From the NCBI GenBank assembly GCA_040954595.2, contig CM082578.2, positions 4,030,001 through 4,094,000 of the forward strand: 64,000 nt of DNA, given 5' to 3'. Position numbers and translations under genes: made by a program. Shown here one piece after another: positions 1-11,150 of the stretch. The notes beneath the pieces were generated by a model that searched no databases, was not told where the DNA came from, and worked only from the letters and a program-made list of their open reading frames with translations. The stretch's first letter is position 1; each line of letters starts with the position of its first letter. This stretch comes from Balanoglossus misakiensis (lineage: Eukaryota; Hemichordata).

Positions 1-960
1 GTATTGAGAAGGCTGGGTGGACTGTCATTGTCCGATTCTTTTAAACTTTTTGACACTTATGTCACTCCAATTCTCTTGTATGGCAGCGAAATTTGGGGCT
101 GGGAGCACTTTCTTCAGGTCGAACAAGTTCATTATCAGTTTTGTAAATTTCTTTTAAATGTAAGCAGAAAAACAAATGATTTAGCTGCAATTGGTGAATG
201 TGGTAGATTTCCACTAAGTGTAATGTATTTCAAAAGATGAGTGAAGTATTGCAGATGGACTCTAGCAGATATCCTTATAAATGCTATGTAATGTTGTGTA
301 GATTATCCGAAGAACGTGGTATAACATCAATTAACTGGGCCTTTAATATCAAAACCACCTTACTTTGTCAATTTGGATTTGGCCATGTATGGTTAAACCA
401 GGGTGTCGGTTCCACAAGTTTGTTTTTATCTGTCTTTACACAGAGACTTGAAGATTGCGCCAGGCAGAACTGGTATGAAGGGATACATTCATCTCCAAAG
501 TTACGCACGTATCACACATTCAAATCAATGCTCAGTAGTATCGATATTCTTAAATTCAGAAATGCTTTATCCAGATTCCGCTGCTCTTCACATGCCCTGG
601 AAATCGAGAAAGGTCGCCACGAAAATATTCCCCTAGATGAAAGGCTCTGTAAATTTTGTTTGAAGAACAACAATCATTGTATTGAAGATGAATTTCATTT
701 TATTTTCATTTGTCCAATGTATATTAACCTTCGAAAGGAAATGCTGCCAAACTGGCTTTATGTAAATCCTTCATTTGATAAGTTTACATATCTGTTGAGA
801 ACCAAAAATGTGACATATTTAAATAATTTAGCATATTTTATTTATTGTGCAATGAAAACACGAGAGGAGTTCCTCTCTCTCGGTTGATTTCACATGTAAA
901 TTACTTGCTCTATGGGCCTGTGGCCTTATTGTATGTTAATAAATCATATTATTATAATAC
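1..960 (+). mobile_element. LINE 3' end (RT C-terminal region and 3' tail), cut by window start
   Basis: The region encodes the C-terminal part of a non-LTR retrotransposon ORF2. The first fragment (4-240) contains ILLYGSEIWG, typical of the stretch just after the RT domain. The second (237-887) contains the W-rich region and a terminal Cys/His knuckle (CKFC, then H and C about 14-20 residues later). After the stop come a GC-rich stretch and a TTAATAAATC-rich tail ending near 960. The 5' part lies outside the window. The clade is not resolved. Confidence 0.85.
4..887 (+). pseudogene. LINE ORF2 C-terminal remnant, one frameshift
   Basis: There are two overlapping open frames. Frame 1 ends at 240 after VMYFKR. 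Frame 3 continues from about 237 with MDSSRYPYKCYVMLC. The family reads through here, so one frameshift near 237 is inferred. The second part has the order seen in complete elements: NWAF-IK, GFGHVWLNQ, a QRLEDCARQNWYE block, SPKLRTYHTFK, and a C-terminal Cys/His knuckle at about 640-720. The first codon at 4 is TTG, so no true start is present; the protein enters from outside the window. Confidence 0.8.
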
Positions 961-3887
961 TGTTTTGATAAGGCGACTATGTCTTAAGTACTTCAGAAAA
1001 AAACTGAACACTTGAAATGGTGTGCATATTTACCAATAGCCACCAGTGTTTTACTCTTGTACCGCAGAATCAGTGAGCTTTTTGGCGTGTTTAAATGTTT
1101 CCTCAAAACTACAATTCAAGAAAACATATTCACAGGCAATGTCGTGTATTTTTGGAGGAAAACAACTATATCGAGTCGTACGTGTAAAAGCGACTGTGTA
1201 AATTTAGCAAAACTATCTTTTTTATAGCACTATAGTCGTGTACCAATAGAAACGTTTCAGATGATCAGTCGTCGCATCGGCAGTGGAAACTTTTACTTTT
1301 ACAGGAGATAACGATGAAGTTTATGCAAATTGTTTCTGCGCTTTCACCTTGTACGCGTGCGCAAATTAAAAGACGCTGGTGTAGCTGTGGTTGATCATGG
1401 CCGCCCACCTGGCATGGCACACCTTCGCTTGCCAATAAAGCGTGTTTATTCTATTATAGTAGGGCACGTAGGGACCCTCCCTCACAACGGGTCGGACGCT
1501 GCCACGATAGACTGAAATATCCAGTTATACGCGGGCACGATTGAATATCTTAAATACAAAATATCTTGAATATAAATATTAAATATCTTAATATCCTGGC
1601 AACTAAGAATAAAATGTAAATATATATATATAAATATGTAAAGTGAAGATAGAGTCGTACACGTTTCAACATACCTTAACAATTCGACATAGGTGAATCG
1701 TGCGGTCGAAGTTTGCATCTTTCTCTGATATACAACATGGTAAGTCTACATTCACAAAAGAATAATAATTTGAACACGTTTAATTAGGTAAAATAGGTCG
1801 GAATGTTTGACGTTCTGATAACTGCCGTCATAAAATTTTTTGATATGTCTGAAAGGAGAACAGCGAATACTTCAAAGTGGCCGTAGCCATTTTGCATCAT
1901 GGCTTCAACTCTGGCTATTTTAACGATAAACGTATCAGAGTACAATGAGCGGTGAGACCTTCCATATTAGGTGTGTTTACAATAAAAAATACGGGACGGA
2001 CCGTCTAAGAATACACCTGTTTTCTATCTCAGACATTTCGACGATTTATCGTCACAGCAGTGGTTTTACTGTCGCTACAAGCAAGCGGCTCCTTGCTAGA
2101 AAGAAACGATGGCGCCAATCAGAATGCCGCTTGTCACGGCGAAAACTGTCAGATCTCAACATCTCAGCATTATAAGAAATATTTTATCATCACGTATTAT
2201 GCTGTCTGAAACTCTCAATTATCAAATAATATATTTGCTATACCACAGACGCTTCGTATGTAGCTGTATGTACTGTACACGAATATGTAGAAAAGTGTGA
2301 AAAGTATAAGAAACTACAACATATAACGCTTTTCAACTGCTCTCCATAACATCATTTCCATTTTGTTAACACATAGGGCTCTGGAGACGGGAGCTAGTCG
2401 AATTGTACTTGTGGTAATTGTGATTTGATAGAGTATGTCAATGGAATTGCTGCATGGCATTGTAGCGTATGTACATTGGGAACTATAAATATATTCTGTA
2501 GTAGCCTGGGGGTCTACTTTTCACCTGAAATTACCCGATTCTAAACGTAGGTCGATCGACACTTAGGAAATGTCCCAACGCCTTTGAAAAATCTTCACAA
2601 GCAACAGAGCAACGGTAAATGATACTGAATACTATTCCACATGTCCCAAGGTCCCATTCAAAGGTCCCTTCTCCTGGGTTCCGTTTCAACCGGCTACCAC
2701 GTCCATATCTGATGGCGCGTGTATTGAGGATGTCCCTCACTTCGGCGAAATGATCTTCCATTGCAATTTCCACGTTGTGTAATTTTGTTCTGTAGTCTAT
2801 TAACAAACAGATCCATTCTCATACAAAACCAAGACAAGAAGTTATCTCTTGGTCTTCTGTTCCTATACTAGCTTCATAATTATTTTTAAGAAGATGACGT
2901 ATTGTAACACCAGCAAAACTTTGGGTCAATATTAACTGCGGGTAAATATTACAATTTGGTGAAATGTATAAAGGGGATTACAACCAAAAATGTATTCCTG
3001 AGACCCAGAATAAAGTCTGATTTAGCCTCCATATGTTGAGTTCTCGTCTCCAGTTACAAAAGCATTACCTCTCAGCAACGGACTAAGTGTATTCCACACA
3101 AACAAACTCTTCCTAAATTTGGTCCGTAACAATATTCACTTTGTGATTTTGCATTTATACTATGACACCGCAGTCACAGTATATAAAGTAACAGAAGATT
3201 TCTCACTCTATGAAAATTAATTCAGGCGTTTATCTGTAGATGTGAAAGTATTTCTGCAGTACTGGATACATTTAAATATTGTCTCCTTAACTACAGTTCG
3301 GCCTAAGAGTGTAATAAAAAGCTTGTATCGGGCGTGCACAAATATACTGGTAGTAGCGTACAGGCATTTGCGTTTATACTATCGTATGTGAGTTTTTTAT
3401 AGAAGTACAAAAAACAATCGTGTATTCTGTGCACACTAACGCTAATTATAGCCGTATAATACGTCTGTAAAACGGCAGGATATCCTGAACATATACAGAA
3501 GAAACTCACTCACTCACAAACTCACTCACTCATAGCCCACGTAACGTTCCGCTACGATGCTACCGGACATCGTACACTGAGGCGCACCCAACGGTTTGGC
3601 TGAGGCGGATGGTTTAGGTGGAACTATAGGCTCAGCGTTGCCATATATAACTGACCGAATATTTAAGTTTTAAAATCGAGTTTGTATTTTTGTCTGGTCT
3701 ATTTATAAAATCTAATCATAGTCTCAAATGTTCCCCTGTAGGCCGCTATATGCGTTTGCTGTGTGCACAATGTATTATTGGGGAGGGGGGGGGGGGAGAT
3801 GAGCTTTGGGAAATCATGATAGACACATACCATACAGTACCCGCTTGAAAACACTTGTTCGCTGTACAACGAAAACACACAAGCTTC
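961..3887. other. Intergenic stretch with no recognised gene
   Basis: No coding homology is recognised. A 91-codon minus-strand frame (2531-2806) has no family resemblance or splice context. Minor features are an AT-rich (TA)n patch near 1620-1637, a CTCA-rich simple repeat near 3505-3533 and a poly-G run near 3783-3798. Confidence 0.5.
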
Positions 3888-3903
3888 AACAAGTGTTGAT
3901 CAT
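3888..3903 (+). repeat. Left target-site duplication of the Tx1-like LINE
   Basis: The 16-bp sequence AACAAGTGTTGATCAT occurs here and again, identically, at 13425-13440 directly after the LINE poly-A tail. This matches target-primed reverse transcription and fixes the ends of the LINE. Confidence 0.85.
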
Positions 3904-3918
3904 GGTTAATTTATGCAA

Positions 3919-4925
3919 ATGACGAGAGGTGTAAAGATAAACTCTTATTGTGCGGCATCGACATTGGAGGAATCCACATTGTATTGAACCTGTACAGTCC
4001 CCCACAGGGTGATAAAACGAGAATTTCAATACACGATGTACCATTTCACGTGACGAATGCGACGGTTGATGCATTTCTCAGTCAGTATTGTGAACAGAAG
4101 GAAGCTGTTGTCCGGTGCACGGTCACAGATCCACTGGACGGAGCAAAATACTACAACGGCAATCGGTTCTGTTACGTGACATCAGTCAAGAAACCAATCC
4201 CAAACTTTGTACAGATGGAGACGGAGACTCAGGACGGTGTGAAAATTTCTTATCCCATTAGAATTTTCTATACCGGTCAACCAACCGAATGTCGACACTG
4301 CAAGGGTGAAGACCACCAAACACGGCACTGCCCGAATCGTCCACCAATGAAATGTTACAACTGCCAACAAAGCGGTCACAGCGGACGTCTCTGTCCAAAA
4401 AGCAAGCAATGCTACAATTGTAAAGACTTTGGTCACATTGCTGCGAAGTGCCCGAAAACCGTTGAAAACGAAAAAGCGGTCGACAAGTTTGTGGAAAGTT
4501 ATTCTAAGCGTGTCAGAGAAGCAGAAAAAATTATCGACATGGCTATTGAAGACATTACGCAGTCGACAACGAATCTTGTGACGACAACTGCGGTAGTTCA
4601 CGCCAATCCAGAGAAAGTGACGACGGCAAAGAAAGATGGCGACGAGCGGGAAAAGAAACCGGTGAAGTCACCAACTTCGGAAGACGTTTTCCGGTCGCCC
4701 GACAGCTATAGACAGAAAAGGATTGGTATTACTCGGTTCTTCTCAAGACTAAGTTCAAAAAAAGACAAGCGTTCTCCGCCAACTCCGATTGAAAACCTCC
4801 AAAAGAAGAGAAGAGAATTTGCCAGCTCCCATTCGACAATCAGCAACATTTCAAGTAATTCGGACTCGCGAGAGAATCCACAGAGAAGCGATGCGGTTGT
4901 AAAGGGAAGACCGAGATCGGTTTAA
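3919..4925 (+). pseudogene. LINE ORF1: RNA-binding protein with three CCHC knuckles
   Basis: The open frame at 3948-4925 encodes an RRM-like N-terminal part (RISIHDVPFHVTNATVDAFL), three successive CCHC zinc knuckles (about residues 113-168, including CYNCQQSGHSGRLC and CYNCKDFGHIAAKC) and a Lys/Ser-rich basic tail. This is the ORF1 layout of Tx1-like LINEs. Its role is binding the element RNA. The frame has no ATG at its start (first codon TTG). An ATG at 3919 opens a different frame that would join by a frameshift near 3980, so the N terminus is damaged. The spacer to the ORF2 ATG is about 65 bp. Confidence 0.75.
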
Positions 4926-4991
4926 ATCAAGTAACTGTGTTTATTTAAATATATATACATATATACTTGCTTTTTGTGTGTGTTTTCATTT

Positions 4992-6171
4992 ATGGCTTGT
5001 AAAATAGTTACACTGAACATTAGAGGAATACCAGAAAGAACAAAACGCAACCTTATTTTCAATTGGTGCCGTCGTAAAGGTTTCCACATGATTTGCTTGC
5101 AAGAGACCTATAGTAAAAAGAGTGATGAGAAAATATGGAATAGGGAATGGGGAGGTAACATTTTATATAACCACGGCACAATACACAGCTGTGGAATACT
5201 TTTTTTCAAATAACATTCCTGTTTCTACTAGTGAGGTTCATAAACACAGCATTTGGAGATTTATCAGTGTAAAATTAGATTTAGAGGGATCTTCCCTCCG
5301 TCTTTTCAATATTTATGCTCCGAACAGTACTTCTGCCAAATTTTCTTTTTTTGCTAGCCTTAAATTTGTAATTTTGTTAATCAAGTGATGTTAGATGGCG
5401 ACCACATTGTAATTTGTGGCGATTTCAATACGATTTTGGATCCAAAGTTAGACAAATTTTCTAGTTGTGACAAAGACAATGACTGCGTTGATGCCAAGGC
5501 AAGGCGTTCTTTAAAAACTATTTTGCAATTGTATGATTTGTGCGACATTTGGCGTAAGTTTCATCCTTATGTTAAGCAATATACCTGGCGGCGGAGAAGG
5601 CCTATAACACAAAGCCGTCTCGTCTCTTTTTTTCTTGTGTCAAATGGAATTAACAAAAGTGCTACTCTGTGTGAAATCATTCCTGCAAGTTATAGTGATC
5701 ACATGGCTGTTGTGCTTTCCTTTGTTTATTGTAAGCATGAGAAAGGTCCAGGTTACTGGAAATTTAACAACAGTCTGTTAGAAGATAATGTTTATTTGGA
5801 TAAGCTGGTTGTTTATATTGAGAATTGTGCAAAAAAATATAACCATGTGGCTTGTAAACAAACGAAATGGGATTTATACAAGAAAGCGTTAAAGCAGTTT
5901 ACAGTTACATACAGCATTCAGAAAAACCGACAGCAACTGAGTAAGAAACAAGATCTTGAAGATCTGTTAAAGCAGAGCGAGAAATTGTTGTGTAATTTCC
6001 CATCAGATGAAAATTACGGGGCATTTCAGAAAACTTGCTCTGACCTCAATAGTATTTTAAGTAAAGAGGCAGAGGGTTGTCAAATCAGAGCAAGAGCCCG
6101 ATGGGTGGAAAAGGGGGAAAAACACAAAGTATTTCCTTGGCCTAGAAAAAAGGAACGCCACAAAGAAAAAT
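4992..6171 (+). pseudogene. LINE ORF2 5' part: APE-type endonuclease, frameshifted
   Basis: The frame begins MACKIVTLNIRGIPERTKRN, the N-terminal strand of an APE endonuclease. It then shows LQETYSK (catalytic Glu motif), VICGDFNTILDP (GDFN motif), SYSDHMAVVL (SDH motif), and the L1/Tx1 block RARARWVEKGEK at about 6089-6120. It is broken by frameshifts near 5130-5215 and 5385 and after 6120. Coding stops at 6171, where the Ngaro-like element starts. The RT motifs that should follow are beyond the insertion and incomplete. Confidence 0.82.
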
Positions 6172-6272
6172 AATTACTACTATGAATGAACAAGCGACAC
6201 ACACACAGGATTGGGTGAAAGTGGGGTGTTTTTTATTAATTGAATGTGGTGACACACTCCACACCGACCAAC
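6172..6272 (-). repeat. Split direct repeat B2 (3' terminus)
   Basis: This approximately 100-bp repeat matches 6485-6585. It contains a (CA)n run, GGATTGGGTGAAAGTGGGG and GTGGTGACACACTCCACACC. It is the outer 3' end of the Ngaro-like element and directly abuts LINE ORF2 coding sequence. Confidence 0.85.
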
Positions 6273-6287
6273 GGGTGGGTTGGGTTG

Positions 6288-6477
6288 GGAAAAACGACAC
6301 ACGAACCAACTAATATGGCCAAGCCAAAAGACTGAGTGGCTGGGCGCCAAACAGAAAACTGCTACAGTACTAAAAAAACCCCGCCAATTCGGAAAGCACC
6401 AATCACAGGGCCGGTAGCCCCCTTGTAAACTGAGGGGCGCCCTCACAGTCCGTAATTAAACATTTCTTTAACAAGAA
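6288..6477 (-). repeat. Split direct repeat A2
   Basis: This 190-bp block matches 10638-10832 (A1). It includes ACGACACACGAACCAACTAA, GGGCCGGTAGCCCCC and CATTTCTTTAACAAGAA. It lies between B1 and B2 as expected for a split direct repeat. Confidence 0.87.
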
Positions 6478-6484
6478 ATAAACA

Positions 6485-6585
6485 AATTACTACTATGAAT
6501 GAACAAGCGACACACACACAGGATTGGGTGAAAGTGGGGTGTGTTTTATTAATTGAATGTGGTGACACACTCCACACCGACCAAC
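6485..6585 (-). repeat. Split direct repeat B1
   Basis: This copy of the B repeat lies directly downstream of the recombinase frame in element orientation. It matches 6172-6272 over its full length with one or two differences. Confidence 0.85.
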
Positions 6586-6625
6586 CAAAATCACCCAAAC
6601 CTCTGAGTGAGTAGTAAAAGTTACT

Positions 6626-7480
6626 CTAGGAAAAGTTTCCATCACGAATTGCCCTGCCCATAGAAGCAGTAACTTCTAATTTGTCGACCAAAGGTACTTT
6701 AATGTACTGACGGAAAGCATCACTGGCCCAATCACCGTGCATACGAAGCATTTCTGGAGGGATGCCGCAGTGGAATGCAAACGAACAACCTCCTCTGCGG
6801 AAGCTGTGACCAGAGAAATACTGAGGGGAGAAACCGGCCAAGGAAACCAGACGGGAAAGTGCTCCGGAAAAAACCCTGGCTGAAAGAGGGACAAGGCAAC
6901 CTCCAGAAGGTACGACGAATGCAGGTGCAGTGGCCGGTGCTGGGATCAAAGAACACATTGATTTAAAAGCTTTAACTGGGCAGAGTGGGGAACCAGGAAT
7001 ACAACAAATAGGGAGAAAATGCAAACGCTCCCCAAATTGAATAGTCTTACTATAACTAACAGTAACGACTAAGTAATGCTCAAAAACTCTAACTTTGTCC
7101 CTAGTCAAGTGCTTAGCACTGTCAAAGCTATGTGGACCTGGGGGTACTATATTACTCTTCCTGAAAAAAAACAAAAAAGGCAAGTAAGAAACAGGCCCAC
7201 AAAGCGGAGTGAACTGGTTTAGAAAGGTCTAAAAACTTAAGAAATTTAAGTAACATCTGAGGTGTGATTTGGTATTTTGACAAGGTAATGTTGAAAGTTC
7301 TCTCTTAAGCGCTCTAACTGATAATTCAACGAGGAAATCTGAGATTGGTTCCACCGAAAACCCATTGTATGAAGCAAAACGCTTAAGACTAGTCTTGTAG
7401 TTGAGGATTGTACCAAAGGCATGGATGCCACGTGCTAGAAACTCTAAGAAATTGCAAATGGTGAGTGGGTCTAAAGGCAA
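6626..7480 (-). pseudogene. Tyrosine recombinase (integrase) of the Ngaro-like element
   Basis: There are two frames. 7480-7229 encodes an N-terminal SAM-like part (DPLTICNFLEFL, GTILNYKTSLKRF). 7183-6626 encodes the catalytic part. Visible active-site elements of DIRS/Ngaro recombinases are FFRKSNIVP (first Arg), YSKTIQF (Lys strand), HSFRRGG (His-x-x-Arg), HGDW and the nucleophile Tyr in FRQYIKVP. The enzyme would integrate the circular DNA copy by strand exchange. The frame breaks between 7229 and 7183, so one frameshift separates the two halves. It lies just upstream of the B1 repeat, the usual last ORF. Confidence 0.85.
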
Positions 7481-7645
7481 TGGTTTAACATTAAAATATG
7501 TACAAAACAGAAAATATGACTTAATATGACTTCTGAAGTTCTGTGCTGTGCCGCTCGCGTAAGCTGAACGGCGACGGATGACTGATTGTTGGCAAAGCGT
7601 CCTCCACTGTCTTGTGCCAATAAGGTCGAGTCCTGTAGGAACAAA

Positions 7646-9759
7646 TCACCAATCATGAGTGAATTCAAACAATGTGACATCGGCAAAAAATTCATCTAAC
7701 ATTTGACCTTTGCACAGGCTATGGAATTGTCTGCGATACTTATCGTCCAAATGCCACCTGCTCAAGCAGTCAGCCTGAGAATTTGCTACTCCTGGGATGT
7801 GCATAGCTTTGATTTCTAATTGGTATTTAGCACAGTAAAACAAAAGTTCTCTTGCGCAAGCAACCATAAATTTGTCTTTACTGCGACCTGTATTAATTAC
7901 TGAAACTGTAGCTTCATTGTCACATGCTACATTTAAACCAAGACCCTGCCAGCTGTGACCCCACAATTTGACAGCCACCACGACGGTAAGTAGTTCCAAT
8001 GCTGAGATGTGCAACTCCTGGCTGGTGATACTTTCTGGAAATATTGCATGAAAAAATCCAGAATTTGTGATACCCCCACAACCAATTAGACATGCATCAG
8101 TGTGCAGGGGTCGATTGTTTTAAGTCTGTTGATTTGCGGTATCAATGAGATGCCATTGTACGTAGGTAGGAATGTTATCCACCACAACAAGTCTTTTTTG
8201 AAGTGGTGGGTAAGACGTGTTTTATGATGATTGCGTTTCAGTCTGCGAAGCAGTGCTAACATTCTTGTCACAAACAATCTCCCTGGTCTCACGCAAGCCG
8301 CGATGAACATGAGTTTCCCGATGAGTGACTGAAGTTCCCGTTTCGTTGCCGTGCGTTTGTCCTTCCACTGGTCCAGAATGGATATAGTGTCCTCTAATCG
8401 CTCGCTAGTCACAAACATTGTCATTGTTTCCGAGTCAAAGCCGACTCCTAAGAAAATCATACGAGTGGTGGGCGGTACACTTTTCGCTACGTTCTCTTGT
8501 AAACCAAGTTCTTGTAGCAAATCACCTAATTTATTAAAGGAATCTGATGCCCAAGTAGGTGAGTCAACCCCTCCAAAGTCATCCAAGTAATTGATGCTGG
8601 TGTAGCCTAGTTGCTGATGCAGGTAAGTTACAGCGTTCGTTACCCGTTGACATGCCATTGCTGCGCTGCGAATCCCAAAAGGAAACACAATGTCAAAGTA
8701 TAGATTGTCCTTCCATTCATAACCCAGAAGGTGATAGTCGTGCGGGTCCATGTATAACAACAAACACCCTTTTCCATAACTGCGTATCAAGGATGCAAAT
8801 GTGTCAACTGTTGGGTATTTCAGGGAATAGTCTTCCCCTAAATATGAGTTTGCAGGAATGCCATCGTTCACTGAGTTGCCCGATGGAAAGCTGAGGTCTA
8901 GAATGATGCGTCGTTCGTCAGAGTCTTTCTTGCTAACAGTAGAGATAGGTGACACCGTAAGTGGTACGTTAAACGGATTTGAAGTAAATGGTCCGGCAGT
9001 AGCTCCCAAGAGGGATTCTTTGTCAATGAATCTGTCGACATGACTGCTGTAATCTAATGCTGACTTATGATTGTGTCCATGTGTAACAGGTAAGGTGTCT
9101 TTGATATAGCCTACAGGCCACCCAAATTCTAGGAAATCACAAATGCTGCTGTCTTTGTAGCCTTGAAGACGTTGTCTCCACACATTAACATTAAGTTTTG
9201 TAGGTACTGGTAACTTGAGGCCTTCATAATTGTAAAGCCCTGATGTGTACACCAAATCATGTAAGTTCAACAAGTATTGCAAAGTGTGATCTGGAACAGC
9301 TTGCGATTGATGACTGTCTTTGATTGATTCAGATGGCTGGTTTACATTTTTGTGAGCAGTCGTTACTGAAGCATGCGAGGCGTTGTCATGGGGCTGTATA
9401 CCGCAAGCATTATCACGCTGGTAACATTCCTTGACAGGTTGCTCCTGAGAAGCAGTGAGAAAAAGGCAGTTCCCTTGCATAACTGTTGCGTTGTGGGTCT
9501 CAGGAGTAGCGGAATTACGAGTACGTTGTTGCATAACCGTAGAATAACTGTTTTCATAAGGATTGTCAATTGAAGCTGTCGAGTTCTTAGTTCCGTTGCG
9601 AACATGCGATACCTGTTGAACGACATGATTAGGTGTAATTGTTTGTGTTAGAGTATGTTGCTTACTTCTGCAGCGCCTGGCTGCTAGCGTCCGATGGCGT
9701 AGTAGGCGTTTTTGTTTGCTGCTCGCGAAAATGACATCTGACAATAGGGTGCGGAGCAT
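7646..9759 (-). pseudogene. Reverse transcriptase and RNase H of the Ngaro-like element
   Basis: The 9759-8086 frame holds a low-complexity N-terminal region and then an RT: RRIILDLSFPSGNSVND, VFPFGIRSAAMACQRVTNAV, and the palm motif NYLDDFGG (YLDD). After a frameshift at about 8080 the RNase H continues to 7646, with ALELLTVVVAVKLWG, VACDNEATVSVINTGRS and IPGVANSQADCLSRW, typical of DIRS RNase H. Between CLLLYMD and PHDYHLLGY about ten residues expected in family RTs (the conserved D-x-x-x-A-Y/F segment) are absent, which suggests a small in-frame deletion around 8745-8760. Confidence 0.85.
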
Positions 9760-9771
9760 GTTGACCCTTTG

Positions 9772-10608
9772 TTATGCAATGTAGACAGGCGTGCAACTTC
9801 TTACACTGTTTACCAGTTTGGGGGGGTCATCATAAGGGCAAGTGCTTTTCCAATTCCACGAAAAGCATAAAAAGTTAAATTGATTGTTATGCTTGGGTTT
9901 ATCTTGTTGTTGTTGTTGTACCGAAACATTCGTAGTGTGCATAGGTGCCGTGGCCTTAAATGCCCAGTACGCTAGGTTGTCAAAACTATCACTCCAAGTA
10001 GCGTGGCCCATTTCTATCTTATGCAATGCCTTGGCGTGGAACTCTCTGGTTTTCTCCCATCCGTACAATATCTTGTAGTTAATTAGGTCTTTTAAATGGG
10101 CGATCCTGTATTCTTTCTCTTCTACGGAGATCAACGCTGGTATGTGAGTGATAATGGCGAGATAACCGGCGAGGAAATTGTCAAAGGACAAACTGTTGTA
10201 GTCAGTAGCCTGCGTTGACGGCATGACGTCCACCATAATATTATGGGGCCACAGTGTGGGTCTTACTACGCGGTCCTGGGGCTTCGTAAACATGCCTGAT
10301 TTGTGCTTACCGGAAGGTGCCTGAGCTAGAAAATCGTCTTCAGCAAATGGTAACCATTGTCTCATTCTGTCCTCTGACCTCCGTACCAGATCGTTGTCTC
10401 TCCGAAATTCGTTCACGTCTACATCGTGGTGCAGGAGTGATGGGGTTTCTGCCAGACGACGCTGGGTGGAATGGTTACGTTGACGACTACTGCTACGAGT
10501 ATCGCTTGATTGGACACGTAGGCCTTCAATTTCACGATCGACCTCCCGGATACTAGCTTCCAACTGCTCGATTGCTTCAGCGGCATGTTTCTTATTCCTA
10601 CGAGGCAT
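9772..10608 (-). CDS. Gag-like ORF1 of the Ngaro-like element
   Basis: The start is taken at the ATG at 10608 (MPRRNKKHAAEAIEQLEASI). The frame stays open further upstream into the A1 repeat, but that is repeat sequence. The protein has an N-terminal coiled-coil-like stretch (EQLEASIREVDREIEGL), a central conserved region (FDNFLAGYLAIITHIPALIS, YKILYGWEKTREFHAKAL) and a Gln run. It ends with a Cys-containing segment (LCFSWNWKSTCPYDD) resembling a damaged zinc-binding tail. Ngaro and DIRS elements carry a Gag-like protein here. The C-terminal part probably contains a frameshift. Confidence 0.7.
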   Translation of the reverse strand: MPRRNKKHAAEAIEQLEASIREVDREIEGLRVQSSDTRSSSRQRNHSTQRRLAETPSLLHHDVDVNEFRRDNDLVRRSEDRMRQWLPFAEDDFLAQAPSGKHKSGMFTKPQDRVVRPTLWPHNIMVDVMPSTQATDYNSLSFDNFLAGYLAIITHIPALISVEEKEYRIAHLKDLINYKILYGWEKTREFHAKALHKIEMGHATWSDSFDNLAYWAFKATAPMHTTNVSVQQQQQDKPKHNNQFNFLCFSWNWKSTCPYDDPPKLVNSVRSCTPVYIA

Positions 10609-10637
10609 GTTTAGATAAAATTTCACAGAAGACGGCA

Positions 10638-10832
10638 GGAAAAAACGACACACGAACCAACTAATATGGCCAAGCCAAAAGACTGAGTGGCTGGGCGCCA
10701 AACAGAAAACTGCTACACTACAGTACTAAAAAAAACCGCCAATTGGGAAAGCACCAATCACAGGGCCGGTAGCCCCCTTGTAAACTGAGGGGCGCCCTCA
10801 CAGTCCGTAATTAAACATTTCTTTAACAAGAA
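10638..10832 (-). repeat. Split direct repeat A1 (5' terminus)
   Basis: This 195-bp block matches A2 at 6288-6477. Its main difference is a few added bases near CTGCTACACTACAGTAC. It is the 5' end of the Ngaro-like element in minus orientation, about 30 bp ahead of the Gag ATG. Confidence 0.87.
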
Positions 10833-10836
10833 TTAT

Positions 10837-11148
10837 ATTATATTATACCAGTATATTGATGGTTTAAATCACGCTATTTGATTGGTCGAGACACGACACG
10901 TGACCGTGATATATTAGCCATATACCACAGTCATATATCATAGTTAAAGAAAATGCCTTTTTAAAATGTTTTATGCAAAGTTTCAATATACTGGCATAAT
11001 ATAATAGCAATAAAACACCCCCAGCCATGGTATACCACTCGATTTTGACCAGTTCAACTCCATATACGCACTCGCTATCGCTCGTGCGTATATGTCGTGA
11101 ACTGGTCAAAATCTCGTGATATACCATGGCTGGGGGTGTTTTATTGCT
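10837..11148 (-). mobile_element. Foldback element, copy 1
   Basis: This is the first of two head-to-tail copies, about 310 bp each. It is made of two adjoining hairpins. Hairpin A has arms around ATTATACCAGTATATTGA and TCAATATACTGGCATAAT. Hairpin B (11007-11147) is a nearly perfect palindrome running GCAATAAAACACCCCCAGCC to its reverse complement. No conserved protein is recognised; the 87-94 codon frames inside are a by-product of the repeat. It differs from copy 2 at only a few positions. Confidence 0.8.
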
Positions 11149-11150
11149 TA

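Larger units (their letters stand above)
6172..10832 (-). mobile_element. Ngaro-like (DIRS order) tyrosine-recombinase retroelement with split direct repeats
   Basis: In minus orientation the order is A1 (10832-10638), gag-like ORF, RT, RNase H, tyrosine recombinase, B1 (6585-6485), A2 (6477-6288), B2 (6272-6172). A1 matches A2 and B1 matches B2 with few differences. This A1-ORFs-B1-A2-B2 order is the split direct repeat structure known for Ngaro/PAT elements, which integrate through a circular intermediate without target duplication. No target duplication is visible. ORFs carry frameshifts, so this copy is inactive, but both termini are preserved. Confidence 0.87.

Noticed and set aside
2531-2806. 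91-codon minus frame as a small gene
   Set aside because: No domain resemblance, no neighbouring exon and no repeat or paralogue support.
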